64,000 nt of DNA, taken from assembly GCA_900155495.1 (NCBI GenBank), contig FTLJ01000109.1:1-64000 (forward strand), in the 5' to 3' direction. A program made the position numbers and the translations under genes. The first letter of the stretch is position 1; the number at the start of each line of letters is the position of its first letter. A model generated the notes under the pieces. It searched no databases and was not told the origin of the DNA. It saw only the letters and a list, made by a program, of their open reading frames with translations. Positions 1 to 11,281 of the stretch are shown here, piece after piece. Origin of the DNA: Porogramme epimiltina (taxonomy: Eukaryota > Basidiomycota > Agaricomycetes > Polyporales > Polyporaceae).

Positions 1-1356
1 CCCCTTCCTTCCCCGGTTCGGCCAATGCTCCGTGGGTCGTTTATTGTCGCAATCCCGTCCACCCACCCGCCCGCCCGCCCCGCCCTCCGTGTACTCTTGT
101 CGCATCGGGTTCCCGTGATCCTTCCGCCTCTCTCTCCCTCTCTGTCTCTCTCTCCCCCCTGGTTTACTTGTCAGCCGTCCCGTCACATCTGGTCTGGGTG
201 CCGTCTGTTGGTGTCTCCCGCACGCGCACGTACAACGCACAACGCAATAGCCCGTTTTTTCACTTCTCACTTCTCCCTGCCGTCCGTCCGTCCGTCCGTC
301 ACGCACTCGCACTTTGCAGTATCGTACAGCGCCCCTCCACGATGAATTCGAATACGCAGCCCGTCCTAGTTGGTACTACTACTACTACTCCCGCGCGCGG
401 CCGTGTCGCTCTACCCTCCCCCCCTCCCTTCTTCCCCCGGTTCTGCTTACGGTCCCATGCCATGCCACGCCGCGTTACGTGTATGTGTATCGCTCTCGCT
501 AGGCCTCCGCCCCCTCTCCACCACGCGCTTGTTTTATAGATGTACTTCTGGTGTATATACTCTACTGGTAACTGAATCGCACCGTCTCCGATTTCTCTCT
601 CTCATCAGTCCTGTCCGAGTCGCGCGTTTATGCGTTCAACGTTCAACGTTCAACGTCCAATGTTCATGCGGAGACTGTGATGGTTCGCGCGTGGGCGCTG
701 GTCACAACATGGTCAAATATGCGTCTCCACCCTGAGTCACCGGCCGCCCGTCGCCTCGGTTTTCTTGCTCCTCCCACGTCTCAACTTTAGGTCTTGATGC
801 GCTGGCTCAAAAGTCACGAGAGGAATCGTCTTATCAAAGCTGAGAAGCCGCAGGAAGCTGACCGCACGTTGCGCACATGACCCTATATCGCGGCACCTAC
901 CTCAGCTCGGCTCCCCGACTGCCTACGGTACTTCGTACCCCTACGTTCTCAGCATCTCTCTATTGCTGAAACTCAACTCTCCGCAGTCTCCAGTGAAAAC
1001 GCCAAACCTCTCTGTGCGTCGTCGAATTGTTGTCTTCTAATCTGGCGTCGACTGACCTCTGTGGGCGTGTTATTAGCCCTGTTGCCGATAGTCTCAACAC
1101 GCCGGACGATGGTCCGAAACGCATCCCGCCCGCCCCGGCAGAGCCCCTGCTCACCCCCAACCTACCCGACAGAACACGTGCCGCACTCGCCGCGGCGTGC
1201 CTGCACATCGAAGTCGAAGCAAAGAACGCGCACAGAGCGAGACCCCCGCACCGGAAGACACGTGTATAGGCGCGCCGTAATGGCATGCTCTCTCATACAA
1301 AGTTGGCCTGCGGCCTGTGTCCCGCTTGTCACCCCGGCTGCCGTGCCCCCATACCC
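1..1356. other. Intergenic, pyrimidine-rich, with microsatellites
   Basis: No convincing gene is seen. The + strand is strongly C/T-rich, with short tandem repeats: GTCC units near 282-300, CTA units near 374-390, and a 7-bp GTTCAAC unit repeated about three times near 634-658. Open frames here are proline/serine/arginine-rich low-complexity products and overlap one another in several frames. The last few hundred bases should hold the promoter of the BTB gene that starts at 1357. Confidence 0.5.
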
Positions 1357-3059
1357 ATGGCTCTCGCCGAATCCGCACCTCCCGCCAAGGAGCCGTCCAC
1401 GGCCGCAGCACCATTTAACAAGCTCAATGCCGACATCATCCTCCGCACATCCGACCTCGTTGACTTTCATGTGTTCAGCCAGGTCCTCATCGCCGCATCC
1501 CCGTTCTTCGAGGGCATGTTCGACGTCCCTCAACCTCCTCCTGAACAACAGAAGGAGCAGCTCAAGCTAGGGCGTTCAGTCATCGAAGTCAGCGAGGATA
1601 GCAAAGCTCTCAGCACGATTTTATGGATCTGCTATCCGATCAAGAAGCAGAAGCCACCGTCCCTCGAGGAGATCGAACCAGCGCTCCGTGCCGCTATGAA
1701 GTACGAGATGGAGCTTCCGACCGCCGTGCTGAAGGAACGCTTAGAGGACCTCATCCCGGCCCATCCTATGGAGGCGTGGGCGATTGCATGTCGCCTTCGC
1801 TTGGAGGACACGGCATGCATGGCGGCGAGCAGGATCAAGTCTCGCAAAGTCACGGGGAGCACGCGTCGTCACCCCATCTTGCGCTTTGAAGCCGATCAAT
1901 TACTAGAAGGCATCTCGGCGGGGGACCTCTTCAGACTGAGCGAGTACGATCGTTCGGGGACCCCCGACGCGAAATTCAGCTTCAGTCCTTCTGTCAAGTG
2001 TACGAAAAAGTCGCCCCCGGACGCTGCAACGATAAAAGACGCTTTGGAAGCGCTCTCCGCAACACCCTTTCCTGACGTCATCTGTCGCTCCTCCGATAAT
2101 ATCGAGTTCCACGCCCATAGGGCCATCCTCAGAAATGCTTCTTCAGTAGACATCGAAGAAGCCGCGGGGGACCCCTCTACAAACGAAGCAACTGCGTCGC
2201 CATCTCTTCCTCCATCACCCCCAGCTATCCCCTTCGATATATGTGGTGTCGATCTCGCGACACTCCTTCTAATGTCTTACGACCGTCAGGCATCCCATCC
2301 CTCCATCCTGTCCTATCCTTCTCGCATCCTCAGGATTCTTACAGCTGCCGAAAAATATGGGTTTAGTTTCGCCGTGCCCCTCATCATGACCCGATGGAAA
2401 AAAGTGGCCAAGAGTGAGCCTCTACGGTCCTATTGCGTCGCTGCCACATCCAGAAAGTTTGCATGTCTAAAAGAAGCAGCACAACACGTCGTCACCAAAC
2501 GACTATCGGGCCTCTACGTCTACGAATTGGAAGACACCCCTGCTCTCTCGTACCTTCGCCTCCTGGAGTACGATGAGGCATGCTACCGTCTTACACTCGA
2601 ACATTTGGTCCAGACACTAGACTCCCTCTTTTTGCCCCCGCGAGCCCCTGCAAACGCTAGTCCCCAAGCGTCCAGAGCCTCGCGCGCATCGGTCTCCCAG
2701 CGGCCACAGTCTATAACCGCCTCGGTGCCCCAGGGGGCCTCTCAACCAGCCATCAACCCGGACTACGAGATCACGTGGGCACGGCAGTTCGTATTTCGGT
2801 CACTGCCCCATGCGCAGGACTCTGCGTCGCGGATCGCCGCACCATCCGCAGGCGAGCTCTTCAAGAAGGCTACCACATCCGAGGAGAAGGTGTGGTGTCC
2901 GGTGTGTCAGCCGCTTGCAGAGGATATACTCAATATAGAGGGCGGATACCGCCAGCTTGTGAATGTTCTAGACGCAGTAAGCACTGGCACGAGACTGCCT
3001 TCACGGTTGGCATGATTCTAACGATAACTGATGTCTGGCAGGTGGATATTCGGATCTAG
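1357..3059 (+). CDS. Double BTB/POZ-domain protein (BTB-1)
   Basis: Predicted cytosolic/nuclear protein of 545 aa. An N-terminal BTB/POZ domain (about residues 20-105; core DIILRTSDLVDFHVFSQ) is followed by a BACK-like helical stretch. A second, degenerate BTB starts near residue 240 (PDVICRSSDNIEFHAHRAIL). The C-terminus carries a W-C-P-V-C motif followed by QPLAEDIL. BTB domains dimerise and often bind Cullin-3 or transcription partners; the partner here is unknown. The ATG at 1357 is preferred over upstream non-ATG extensions because it lies just before the conserved APFN start of the domain. A phase-0 intron (2977-3041, GTAAGC..CAG) leaves a last exon encoding VDIRI and a stop. The closest relative in the window is the next BTB gene downstream. 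Family confident, exact ends fairly so. Confidence 0.85.
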
Positions 3060-3388
3060 GTCGATAAAATAGAGAGCCAGAGGGAAGGTTTGGTGGGCTC
3101 GACATGATTCGTCGTGTGTGTCACAGTGATGACTTTAAAATGCTCCTAGCAGAAGGGCCCATCTCCAGCCTGAGGGACATTTGAACAACCTCGAACATGC
3201 ATATGTAGAATACTTTTTTGTTGCGGACTAAGTAGACGGAGTAGACGAAATATATCGCTTGTAGGCCCCCACCTCTTTCCCCCACATCCTTTGATGTCTG
3301 CCACGCTCGATTTCTATCTCGCAGTCTGCACGACTCGGACTCAGGCTGGGACTCGCAATGAGCGCCGGCGCTAGTCATAACACAGTCA
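3060..3388. other. Intergenic, 3' flank of BTB-1
   Basis: About 330 bp with no supported gene between the stop of BTB-1 and the TA-flanked element. It should contain the BTB-1 3' UTR and polyadenylation region. Confidence 0.5.
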
Positions 3389-4168
3389 AATACAGTGATC
3401 TACCGCTCGTTGAGACGCCAAAATTTTATTTGGCGTATTTTGCACGCACTATACATGCCTGTACCCTGCGACTTTGCACACTCACTTAAGGCACATACCA
3501 CTGTATAAATACTAAGTTATATAGTATCAAGTCCTCTATGAAGTCCTTGGTGACCTAAACACTAGTGAATTTAAATTAGCGCCCAAAACGACTCTTTGAT
3601 ACACCCAGCGGCTATCTTATCTCTCTGAATGCTCTTTCGAAGGAAACCTATGCTAGACACACATGACAGCATTTTTATAGGCACCAAGGGTAGAGTAGTA
3701 CAGTGCCCTATGGTCTGGAGCTTAGTTTGTGAGAACAAGGAAGTATATTCTCACTGGAAGTCAAAGGGTATGTTCACCGGCGCTTACGGGCGCTTAGGGC
3801 ATTCCACCTCTGATACAGGAGTGTTTGCCTCATTGGTCGATGAAAATGACAGTTTTGTTCACGAAACAAGTTGCATATAGTGGTATACATGCATATTAAT
3901 AATTCAATGTACTTCCTGACTGAGCAGAGTCTATGCAGGAAGCACAATAAACGGAAAATATATTCATAAGGTGTCTCATTTACATACTCCGGCTAGATTT
4001 TCCAATGTTTGCGGGACAAAGGTCAGAATCGCTACATTAAACATGGATGTGCTCGTTTCTACGTTCAAAATGAGCCCAGAACGAAGAAAAACGGTGAAGA
4101 ACTCGGGGTACAGTGTCCGAGTGTATCATTGACCGGGGGTGTATCATAGACCGGTAGATCACTGTACA
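3389..4168. mobile_element. Non-autonomous TA-flanked DNA transposon (pogo/Tc1-mariner-like MITE)
   Basis: The sequence TACAGTGATCTACCG at 3391-3405 recurs exactly, in reverse complement, at 4152-4166. Reading the outer TA as the target-site duplication leaves perfect 13-bp inverted repeats starting CAGTGATC. TA duplication and CAGT ends are typical of the Tc1/mariner-pogo superfamily. The interior (about 750 bp) is markedly A+T-rich compared with its GC-rich surroundings and has no long open frame, so no transposase is encoded. Near the right end a subrepeat (GTGTATCATTGACCGG then GTGTATCATAGACCGG) precedes the terminal repeat. The superfamily assignment rests only on termini and TA duplication. 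Confidence 0.72.
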
Positions 4169-4853
4169 GTATGCATATTCAGCGCGGCTCGCGACCCCGC
4201 CCACTGGCACAACCTACTTCACCCTCCCCGGTCTTCCTGGCAGACACGACCAAGGAGTATTCGCTAGCGCTGAGGGGGAGCGTGATGCTTGCACCACGCT
4301 CTTTCCCACTGCCACGCTCTCCGCCGTCGAGCCCCCGCCCTGCTGGCAGTGGCTGGCACCGCGTATCCATGATATCCGGAGTACGCTGGAAAAGAGCGTG
4401 GGCGAGAGCAACATTTCGAACGACCTGCGGTTGGCGCATGCGTTTATCGTTGCGGTTGCCGCCGTCCCCTTCCGATGTGCTGCGCCGCCCAGCCATATAG
4501 AAGCTAGCCGTTCTGCGGACGCAACTTGAGTGGAGAAAACGGCGTCTGGTGCACCTAAGGGCTGAACTTCGACGCGGCCTCCTTCAGGAGCTTCGACGCT
4601 CGCTGCTTCTACGATTGGCAGTGGACAGCAATGCTCGAATGACGACAGCATCGAATGGGCTATTGCCGTGAGTCCGCCGTGCTCACGATGATGCAGTGAA
4701 GGCTGCCGTGTCCAATGTACGTCCCAATGTCTAATTTTGTGGCTTGGGCACCCCTGCGTCATCATTCCTGTTATCTTACTTCTTCCTGTAGGCCAAGTCG
4801 GACCTTGCCAGTTGTGAACGAAACACTCGCGGATGGGACATGTGAAGGCGAGT
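4148..4853 (+). pseudogene. Possible decayed, unrecognised gene
   Basis: Two open + strand stretches look coding. The first (about 4156-4528) has no ATG and includes IRSTLEKSVGESNISNDLRL. The second, in another frame (about 4501-4678), is rich in Leu/Arg (RRGLLQELRRSLLLRLAVDS). It runs into a good intron (GTGAGT at 4679, TTCCTGTAG ending near 4801) and then a short exon ending at a TGA near 4853. The two frames do not join at a convincing splice site, so this is either a broken gene or a gene whose first exons I cannot resolve. No domain is recognised. It directly follows the TA-flanked element. Confidence 0.25.
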
Positions 4854-5053
4854 GTAGTTGATCGATGTCGACGATGGCACCTCACTTATTTCCCGTTCTC
4901 GTGCCCGATCAGGCTACGGCAGAACAGTGGGGTGAGTGACAGACATCTGGGTCCACCACGTGAAATCCGCGACTTAAGGGCGTGTGCGACCAGGGGGCTG
5001 CGGTTACACCCCTCATACCTCAACCGTCTCCCAGTGCTCCACAGACTTGAACC

Positions 5054-6969
5054 ATGTTGGGCATACTTACAAAGCACCCTTCCCCAGCAACCCCTTTTGC
5101 CCCCTCCAAAGAACCCATTACGGCACCTCACCCTTTCGACAGAACAGACGCTGATATCGTCCTTCGGTCATCCGACCTCGTCGACTTCCATGTATTCAGC
5201 CAGGTCCTCGCTGCATCCCCGTTCTTTGAGGGTATGTTCGATATCCCTCAACCACCCCTCTACCAGCAGCAGCTCAAGGATGGAAGACCTATCATCGAAG
5301 TCAGTGAGGAGAGCGTGGTGCTTGACACAATCTTGCGTATCTGCTATCCGATTAACAATCCGTCGGAATGGTCATTGGAGGAGGTCGAACCGGCACTTCG
5401 TGCTGCAATAAAATATGAAATGGAGCTTCCCACGACGGTCCTCACGACGAGACTGAAAAGTCTCATCCCGGTCTCACCTTTCCAGGTTTGGGCGATCGCG
5501 TGCCGCTTGCGGCTGGAAGAAGTCGCGTCCATCGCCGCCGATGAAGTCCGGTGTACTGGCAAAACACCTCAAGTTTTGGCGCGTCGTCATCCCATACTAC
5601 GCTTCGAAGGAAGCGAATGCTTGGACGGGGTTTCTGCGGGGGATTTCTACAGGCTTTGCGAATATGACCGTTCCCCAGACCGTTCCCCGGGCCGTTCCCT
5701 AGGCCGTTCCCCAGGCCGTTCCATAGGCCGTTCCCAAGGCCGTTCCTTAGGCCGTTCCCCAGGCCTTCCCTCTGGCGGCGTCAAAATTCCAGGATTTAGC
5801 TTTCACGAACACTCGGGGATTGACGCACCAGTTGACCCTCTTGAGGCCGGAACGATAGACAGTGCTCACGAAACCCTTTCCAATTATCCATCCTCTCCAG
5901 ACATCATTTGCCGTACGTCCGACGGCGTCGAGTTCTTCGCCCATTTTTCTATCCTCTACGCCGCCTCTTCTCAGAAGATATTGGGAAATATAAAGCCCGG
6001 CCGTCTTTACAACGAGCAGCACAAATGCAACAGCCCCCAGTCGACCTCTGCCACACATCCCATCGTATCCTTTGACCTCTGCGGCTCCACACTTGCAGCC
6101 CTCCTTCTGTTGTGCTACAATAGAGATACGGGTCTCTGCCCCCGTATCCTATCCCATCCTACTCACTGCTTGGACGTCTTGGCGGCTGCGGTGAAATACG
6201 ATTTCCATTTCGTGCAACCGATAATTTTATCTCGGTGGCAGATAGCGATGGAACGTGGGCCCGTGCAAGCCTACCTTGCGGCCGCGGCAACGTCGGGGCA
6301 TGCTGCCCGTGCGAAAGAAGCCGCCCAGTGCACCATCGCCAAGTCCGTGTCCGGAGTCTATGTTCCCGAGTTGGAGTGCACCTTCGCACTTGTCTACCGT
6401 CGCCTGTTGGTATACGACGAGAAGTGCCATCGTATCACTACGGATCACCTTGAGAGAACGTTGGCCACACTGCACGTACCTCCGCCTAGCAACAATGTCG
6501 CCTATAACCCTCCCTCACCCCTTCTTACTGCATTCAGCATTATTCCGAGTGGGCCGGCTGATCCTATTTTTCACTCTGCGAGGGCCAAGAAGACGAACAA
6601 CGGCAAACTGGTCGTTGGCAGGGATAGGGTAGACGGGGCCCCCCAATCGACTTGGGTGCGACGCCTCATCTCACTGACAATAGGACAAATATCTATTTCC
6701 GGATCGCGTGTTGTCCTCCCTGCTCTAGGGGAGTTATTCGCAAAAGCCACCAAGACGACTGCCGACAGGGAGCACATGTGGTGCGAAGCGTGCCAACCAC
6801 TTGCCGAAGATATACTGAAGGTGGACCACGATCATCGTCTGATGGTCAGAGCCCTAGACGAGGCAAGTCGTTACAATTTTTACTGGTTATGAACCACAGT
6901 GGTACTTACTCATCCTCTGCTTCTACAACCGTGTCACAATTATGTGCTTCTATGTAGGTCGATTTGTAA
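5054..6969 (+). CDS. Double BTB/POZ-domain protein (BTB-2) with GRSx repeat
   Basis: Predicted 606 aa paralogue of BTB-1. The first BTB is at about residues 27-115 (DIVLRSSDLVDFHVFSQVL), followed by BACK-like helices. An insert of tandem four-residue G-R-S-x units follows (about residues 206-238, encoded by a 12-bp minisatellite). The second BTB starts near 278 (PDIICRTSDGVEFFAHFSIL), and a C-terminal W-C-E-A-C-QPLAEDIL motif matches BTB-1. The ATG at 5054 is the first in frame with the conserved domain. The last intron (6863-6957) starts with GCAAGT, a GC-AG intron with a perfect AG|GCAAGT donor; the last exon codes only VDL and a stop. Function by family only: protein-protein adaptor, partner unknown. 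Confidence 0.83.
5669..5764 (+). repeat. 12-bp coding minisatellite, 8 units
   Basis: Eight tandem 12-bp units of the form CGTTCCCCAGGC lie inside BTB-2 and encode repeated R-S-x-G. Most units differ at the third and fourth codon, so the array is old enough to have drifted but keeps the frame. BTB-1 has no such insert at the same place, so it arose after the two copies separated. Confidence 0.9.
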
Positions 6970-7586
6970 CCTGCAGCAGCTCTTCGCAATGCCTCGGGAA
7001 GTTGTCTGAGACGTCGTCGTCTCGACCTTTGTATGGCGATGCTCAGTGGAGTGAAGTCACTTGATTTACCGGTAGTTTGTTTGAGTATCTACATCGCAGA
7101 TTCACAATGGCGTCTAAGTAATCAGCACCAGGCTCCATGCGCTATATATTGTAGGTCAAGTCGTCGCCAATTATATTATAGAACACAGGGCCACATGCTG
7201 TGCATCCATAATGAAAGAATTAGCGAACCGGCCGGGGATACGCTTCGCCGTACACATGATCGCATGATTCCCCGCGTCTCATGCCTCCGCGCGCGTGAAC
7301 TAGGGTCATGTGGGGGGTGATTAGATTGCCGGAAAACCTCCGGTTGTAAACATAGGACATGGAATGACATTTTCAGTCGTCTTCTACGGGATCTGCTGGT
7401 GACTGGGCCGCGCCGACGGCCCGCGCAAGACTAGTTCGCTACTTCCACCATGCGGCCACGCCGTCTGGCAATGCACATCTAGCGGTAAACGAGGAGGCTG
7501 TTTGTGAGTATATATGGATCATCACTTCCTACGATCCAGCAGTCACCCACCACTTCCCTCGCGCTTGCTCATTGTGCAAAAGTGTC
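6970..7586. other. Intergenic between BTB-2 and exo-polygalacturonase
   Basis: About 620 bp with no supported gene. The distal end is the promoter of the pectinase gene and contains a TATA-like run. Confidence 0.5.
7509..7515 (+). promoter_or_regulatory. TATA-like element of the pectinase gene
   Basis: TATATAT lies about 72 bp upstream of the ATG at 7587, a normal spacing for a fungal core promoter. Confidence 0.4.
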
Positions 7587-9278
7587 ATGGCCGTCCTGCT
7601 CACCCCGTTCCTTCGCCTAATTGTGCTCGCAGTTTCTGCTCGTGCATTCCGTGTTCCTTTGCCATCCCTCCATGACAGAGCGGCGAGCGCATGCACCTTA
7701 CAGGCCAGTGGAGGGGACGACGCGCCTGCGTTCCTCGACGCAGTGGCAGATGCGTCATGCCCGACGGTCACCATCCCTGCCGGGACGACGCTCTCGATTC
7801 GGTCCAATATGAACATGACCGGGACTACAAACAAGCACATCGTGGGTATATTTCTTTGCCTGCCCTCCCTCTACTGGCTGAACGCCAGACGCCCTTGCAG
7901 AGCTTGGAGGGTACCATTCAGTTCAACCCGGACCTTGACTATTGGTCGGACAACGCTTTCACCTTCTCGTTCCAGGACCAGGCTGCATTCTGGCTTCTCG
8001 GAGGCACGAATATCGCGCTTGACGGGGGAGGTACCTTGGATGGATCTGGTCAGGCGTGGTATGACGAATTGTAAGTGCCAACTTCGCATACAGGTATCAA
8101 GGGAGCTCACATGTTTTTCAGCGCGAAGGACGACTCCATCGTCCGCCCCATTTTGCTCACCATCTTCCAGGCAACGAACGTGACGGTAGAGAACATTAAG
8201 ATGATCAACGGCCCTGAGTGGATTAACTTTGTAAGTAGGCCCACTTAACGTGGGCGCATGTTAGTTAACATTCCTGCCACAGGTAAACGAGGCTAAAGAT
8301 GTCACCTTCAGGAACATCACAATCTCTGCAGTGTCTACCTCCAAGAACGCTGCAAAGAATACGGATGGCTGGGACATCTTCCGCAGCGATAATGTCGTCA
8401 TTGCAGACTCGAATGTCAACAACGGCGATGACTGTGTAAGCTTCAAGCCGAGTACGTCCATTCAATGCAGTGGTGGGTGAGGAGCTGATGGCGTGTCGTC
8501 TAGATGCCACGAACATCCTCGTGTCGAACTTGTCCTGCAATGGTTCTCAGTGCGTGGAGCAATACGAATAAGTGAATGACAACTTACGATCGCCTCAGCG
8601 GTATCTCCGTTGGCTCCCTCGGGCAGTATTCCGGAGAGTACGACCTCGTCGAGAACGTGACTGCAATGTATGCCCCCTCCTTCCCCTTCTCTGCCGTGTT
8701 GATATGAGCCCCTTCCTCCGTTCCTGCAGCAACGTCCGGATGTCGAACGCGCAGAACGGGGCACGGATCAAGGCGTGGGCCGGTTCGGGTGTCGGCTCAG
8801 GGCTCGTCAAAAACATCACATTTGATGGCTTCGTTGAGGATAACGTCGACAATCCTGTTGTCATCGACCAGTGCTACATGACCGACGCAGACGAGTGTGC
8901 TGAGCACCCCTCAAACACCTACATCCAGGACATCTGGTTCACAAAGTGCGTCGAAGTCATTTGGAGCGGTGGTGGTGTGTCGACACGGCATGCTGATACG
9001 GGTCGCGACTTCTACAGCATCTCGGGAACATCTTCAGGGAAGGAGAAAGCGGTCGTCGCGAGCCTTTCGTGCTCTCCCGATGGGCGATGCAGCAATGTCA
9101 ACGTAGAGGGCATCACCGTCACGTACGTCGACAGGCCGGTCGCAGGTGTGCTTGCTGACAGTTGTGTTGAAATCTTAGGCCTCCTTCGAAATACGGTTCC
9201 GCCGAGTTCGATTGCCAGAACGTCGAATTGACGGGGGATGATGCGTCCAAGTTCGGAACGTGCGAAGACACTAGTTGA
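7587..9278 (+). CDS. Glycoside hydrolase family 28, exo-polygalacturonase
   Basis: Secreted pectin-degrading enzyme; hydrolyses terminal galacturonic acid residues of polygalacturonan. Nine exons (7587-7841, 7901-8070, 8122-8230, 8283-8451, 8504-8549, 8599-8667, 8730-8945, 9018-9122, 9179-9278) give 412 aa, the usual size. An N-terminal hydrophobic signal peptide (MAVLLTPFLRLIVLAVSARA) precedes the beta-helix. GH28 active-site motifs appear in order: N-T-D-G-W-D (with the catalytic Asp), G-D-D-C, the histidine motif S-H-G-I-S-V-G-S-L-G and R-I-K. The SHGxSVGSLGQY form is typical of exo- rather than endo-acting members. The catalytic His codon is split by an intron (8550-8598). The gene faces the convergent BTB-3 with only 79 bp between stops. 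Confidence 0.93.
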
Positions 9279-9357
9279 ACAATTATTGCAAGACGGACGA
9301 GGTACAGCAGAAACGGTAATACATGATGGTACATACAGCAAATCCCAAAGTTATGCG

Positions 9358-10981
9358 TTACGTGGACGTCGGAACTGGATTTGCGCCGCTATGCATTTGT
9401 AGCTGCACCTAGAGTCATATCAGCATGAGAATGGTACTGAGCAACAACTCGCAGTACAGCTTTACTTACCGCATTCTCTGCTGCTTCCATCCTCGACGCT
9501 AAGTGCCTACCAAGGTCCATAGCGACGAAAGCGCTATGAGGTGTACAGCAGGCTGTACGCGACTCTAGTAACCGCCGCAAAACCTCTTCCCGTCGTGCAT
9601 CTTCTGGCGTCGGCCACCTCCTGTCCTCGCAGACGCCGTCCATATAGGGCTGAAACCAACATGGCATGCTTCCATTCCTGCCGTAACCCTGCATGCAGCA
9701 GTTCTGGAGTTGCTGCAACATGTCCGCACCGATCCAATCTCGTGTACCGAGCACCCTCTGCACCGCGTCTCGGCACTGGGCGTGATACTCGTGCAGACGG
9801 AAGAGCGTCCCACCCGGAATGCCCAGATCGTCGAGCTCAGGCAGGGACGAGACAGCGATTTTGGCATGGAGGGTGTGCTTTGCAGCGGTGCTTGCGAGCT
9901 CGCGCATCCCAAAACGACAGGCGACCGCGTAGAGGAGGAAGGCGTCCTCAGGCCCACTGGGTTTGTATGCAGTGAGCGCTTCACGGAGGACCTGAGACGG
10001 CCGTGTCATCTCGTATGCGGTCGCGGCCACTAGCGCCTCGCTGATGTCGAAGATGTCTGTGAGCCGTGGCTGCGAAGTCGGGTAGCAGATCTGGAGTAGG
10101 ATAGAGAAGATTCGACTGTGCTCGGGAACGGAGAGGCGCAATGGGGTGGATGACTGTAAAGCGGAGAGCTTCGCCATGAGTATGGGCGAGGAGAGTTGAA
10201 TGATGGCTTTGAGGACACGGTATTCAACGCCATCTGAGGTTTCCACTGTCACTTCAGCCTCCGGAATGTCGAAAGGGTAGGGGGCTGTTTTGGGGACAGT
10301 GGGCTCATTGGGAAGCGTCACTGTTGTGACCAGTGGGGTATTGAAGGCGGTCGAGGGGAGGTCCTGGCCGTTCCGATGGGACGCGGCATACGTGAACTTG
10401 AGTACGCCCCGTGATCTAGCGCGGCGTTCGCAGAAGAGACGGAGGCGATGGTATGCTCCTATAGGAATATCTTCCAGATCTTCCACATACTGATCCTGTG
10501 CTTTCTGCCGCACCACCTGCTCTGCAGCAGCTGCCGCCTCCTCCTCGAGTCCGAAGCGACACGCTAGAACGTATACGCGCAGAGGTTCGGTGGCGGCAAG
10601 AGCGAGTAAATGCCGTTTGGTGATCTTCGCGGCCTCCGACATCTGGTACTTCATCGCCGCCTCGAGTGTGGTGCGCACCTCGTGGATCGAATTGAGCGGA
10701 GGATCGTCGACGGGATAACAGAGGCGGAAGAGACGATCTAGGACGTCACTTTGCTCCGAAACACGAAGGAGAGGTACTCCATCTACTGTTTCGGGGCCGG
10801 ATACATTGTTTGATCCAGGATAACTGGGGGATGGCGGTTGAGGCAAGCTGAGCATGTCCCTGAAAAAGTCTGACGCGAGTGTGAGGATGATCTTGTGCAG
10901 CCTGAAGAGCACATCATCCGACGAGCAAAGGTAAATGTCGGCTGTTGATTCAGAAAACGGATGTCCAGCTTCTGAAGGCAT
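9358..10981 (-). CDS. Double BTB/POZ-domain protein (BTB-3)
   Basis: Predicted 520 aa. The first BTB starts near residue 8 (STADIYLCSSDDVLFRLHKI), then BACK-like helices. The second BTB starts near 240 (AEVTVETSDGVEYRVLKAII). The C-terminal W-C-x-x-C motif of the other copies is missing; this copy has C-C-T-P-H instead. The ATG at 10981 is used because the open frame upstream begins only with GTG. A phase-0 intron (9469-9409, GTAAGT..CTAG) leads to a final exon of 16 codons, longer than in the siblings. This is the divergent member of the set. A fragment of a close relative lies near 18.2 kb. Function beyond protein interaction is unknown. Confidence 0.82.
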
Positions 10982-11281
10982 AGCAAAGGACAGTGTGGAA
11001 TGATGTGTAGAGTCAATATGCACTGGGTGTTATGGGCGTATGAAGATCAGTTAGCACGACCTAAGGCCGAGACTATTGACCACAGGACTGATTTTCAGTC
11101 TTGACGCCAATTCTATAGCTGAATAACAGGCATTTGAGTAGCTTGTATTACACGTTTTATTATCATTGTCAAGCTCCGCGCCCATCCAGCGTCTACCACC
11201 TTCCCTCCGCCCATTTTGTCCTCTCTTCTGCCGCGGTTTCGCCCTGTTACTCCACAAGGATACTCTGCGGACGACTTTGCC

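Noticed and set aside
4214..4885. 223-codon minus strand open frame
   Set aside because: No motif, and the + strand here has better splice signals and composition; probably a shadow of a decayed gene.
7872..7888. Earlier acceptor (GAACGCCAG) for the first pectinase intron
   Set aside because: Using it shifts the frame; the acceptor ending at 7900 restores the conserved K-H-I-S-L-E-G-T-I-Q-F sequence.
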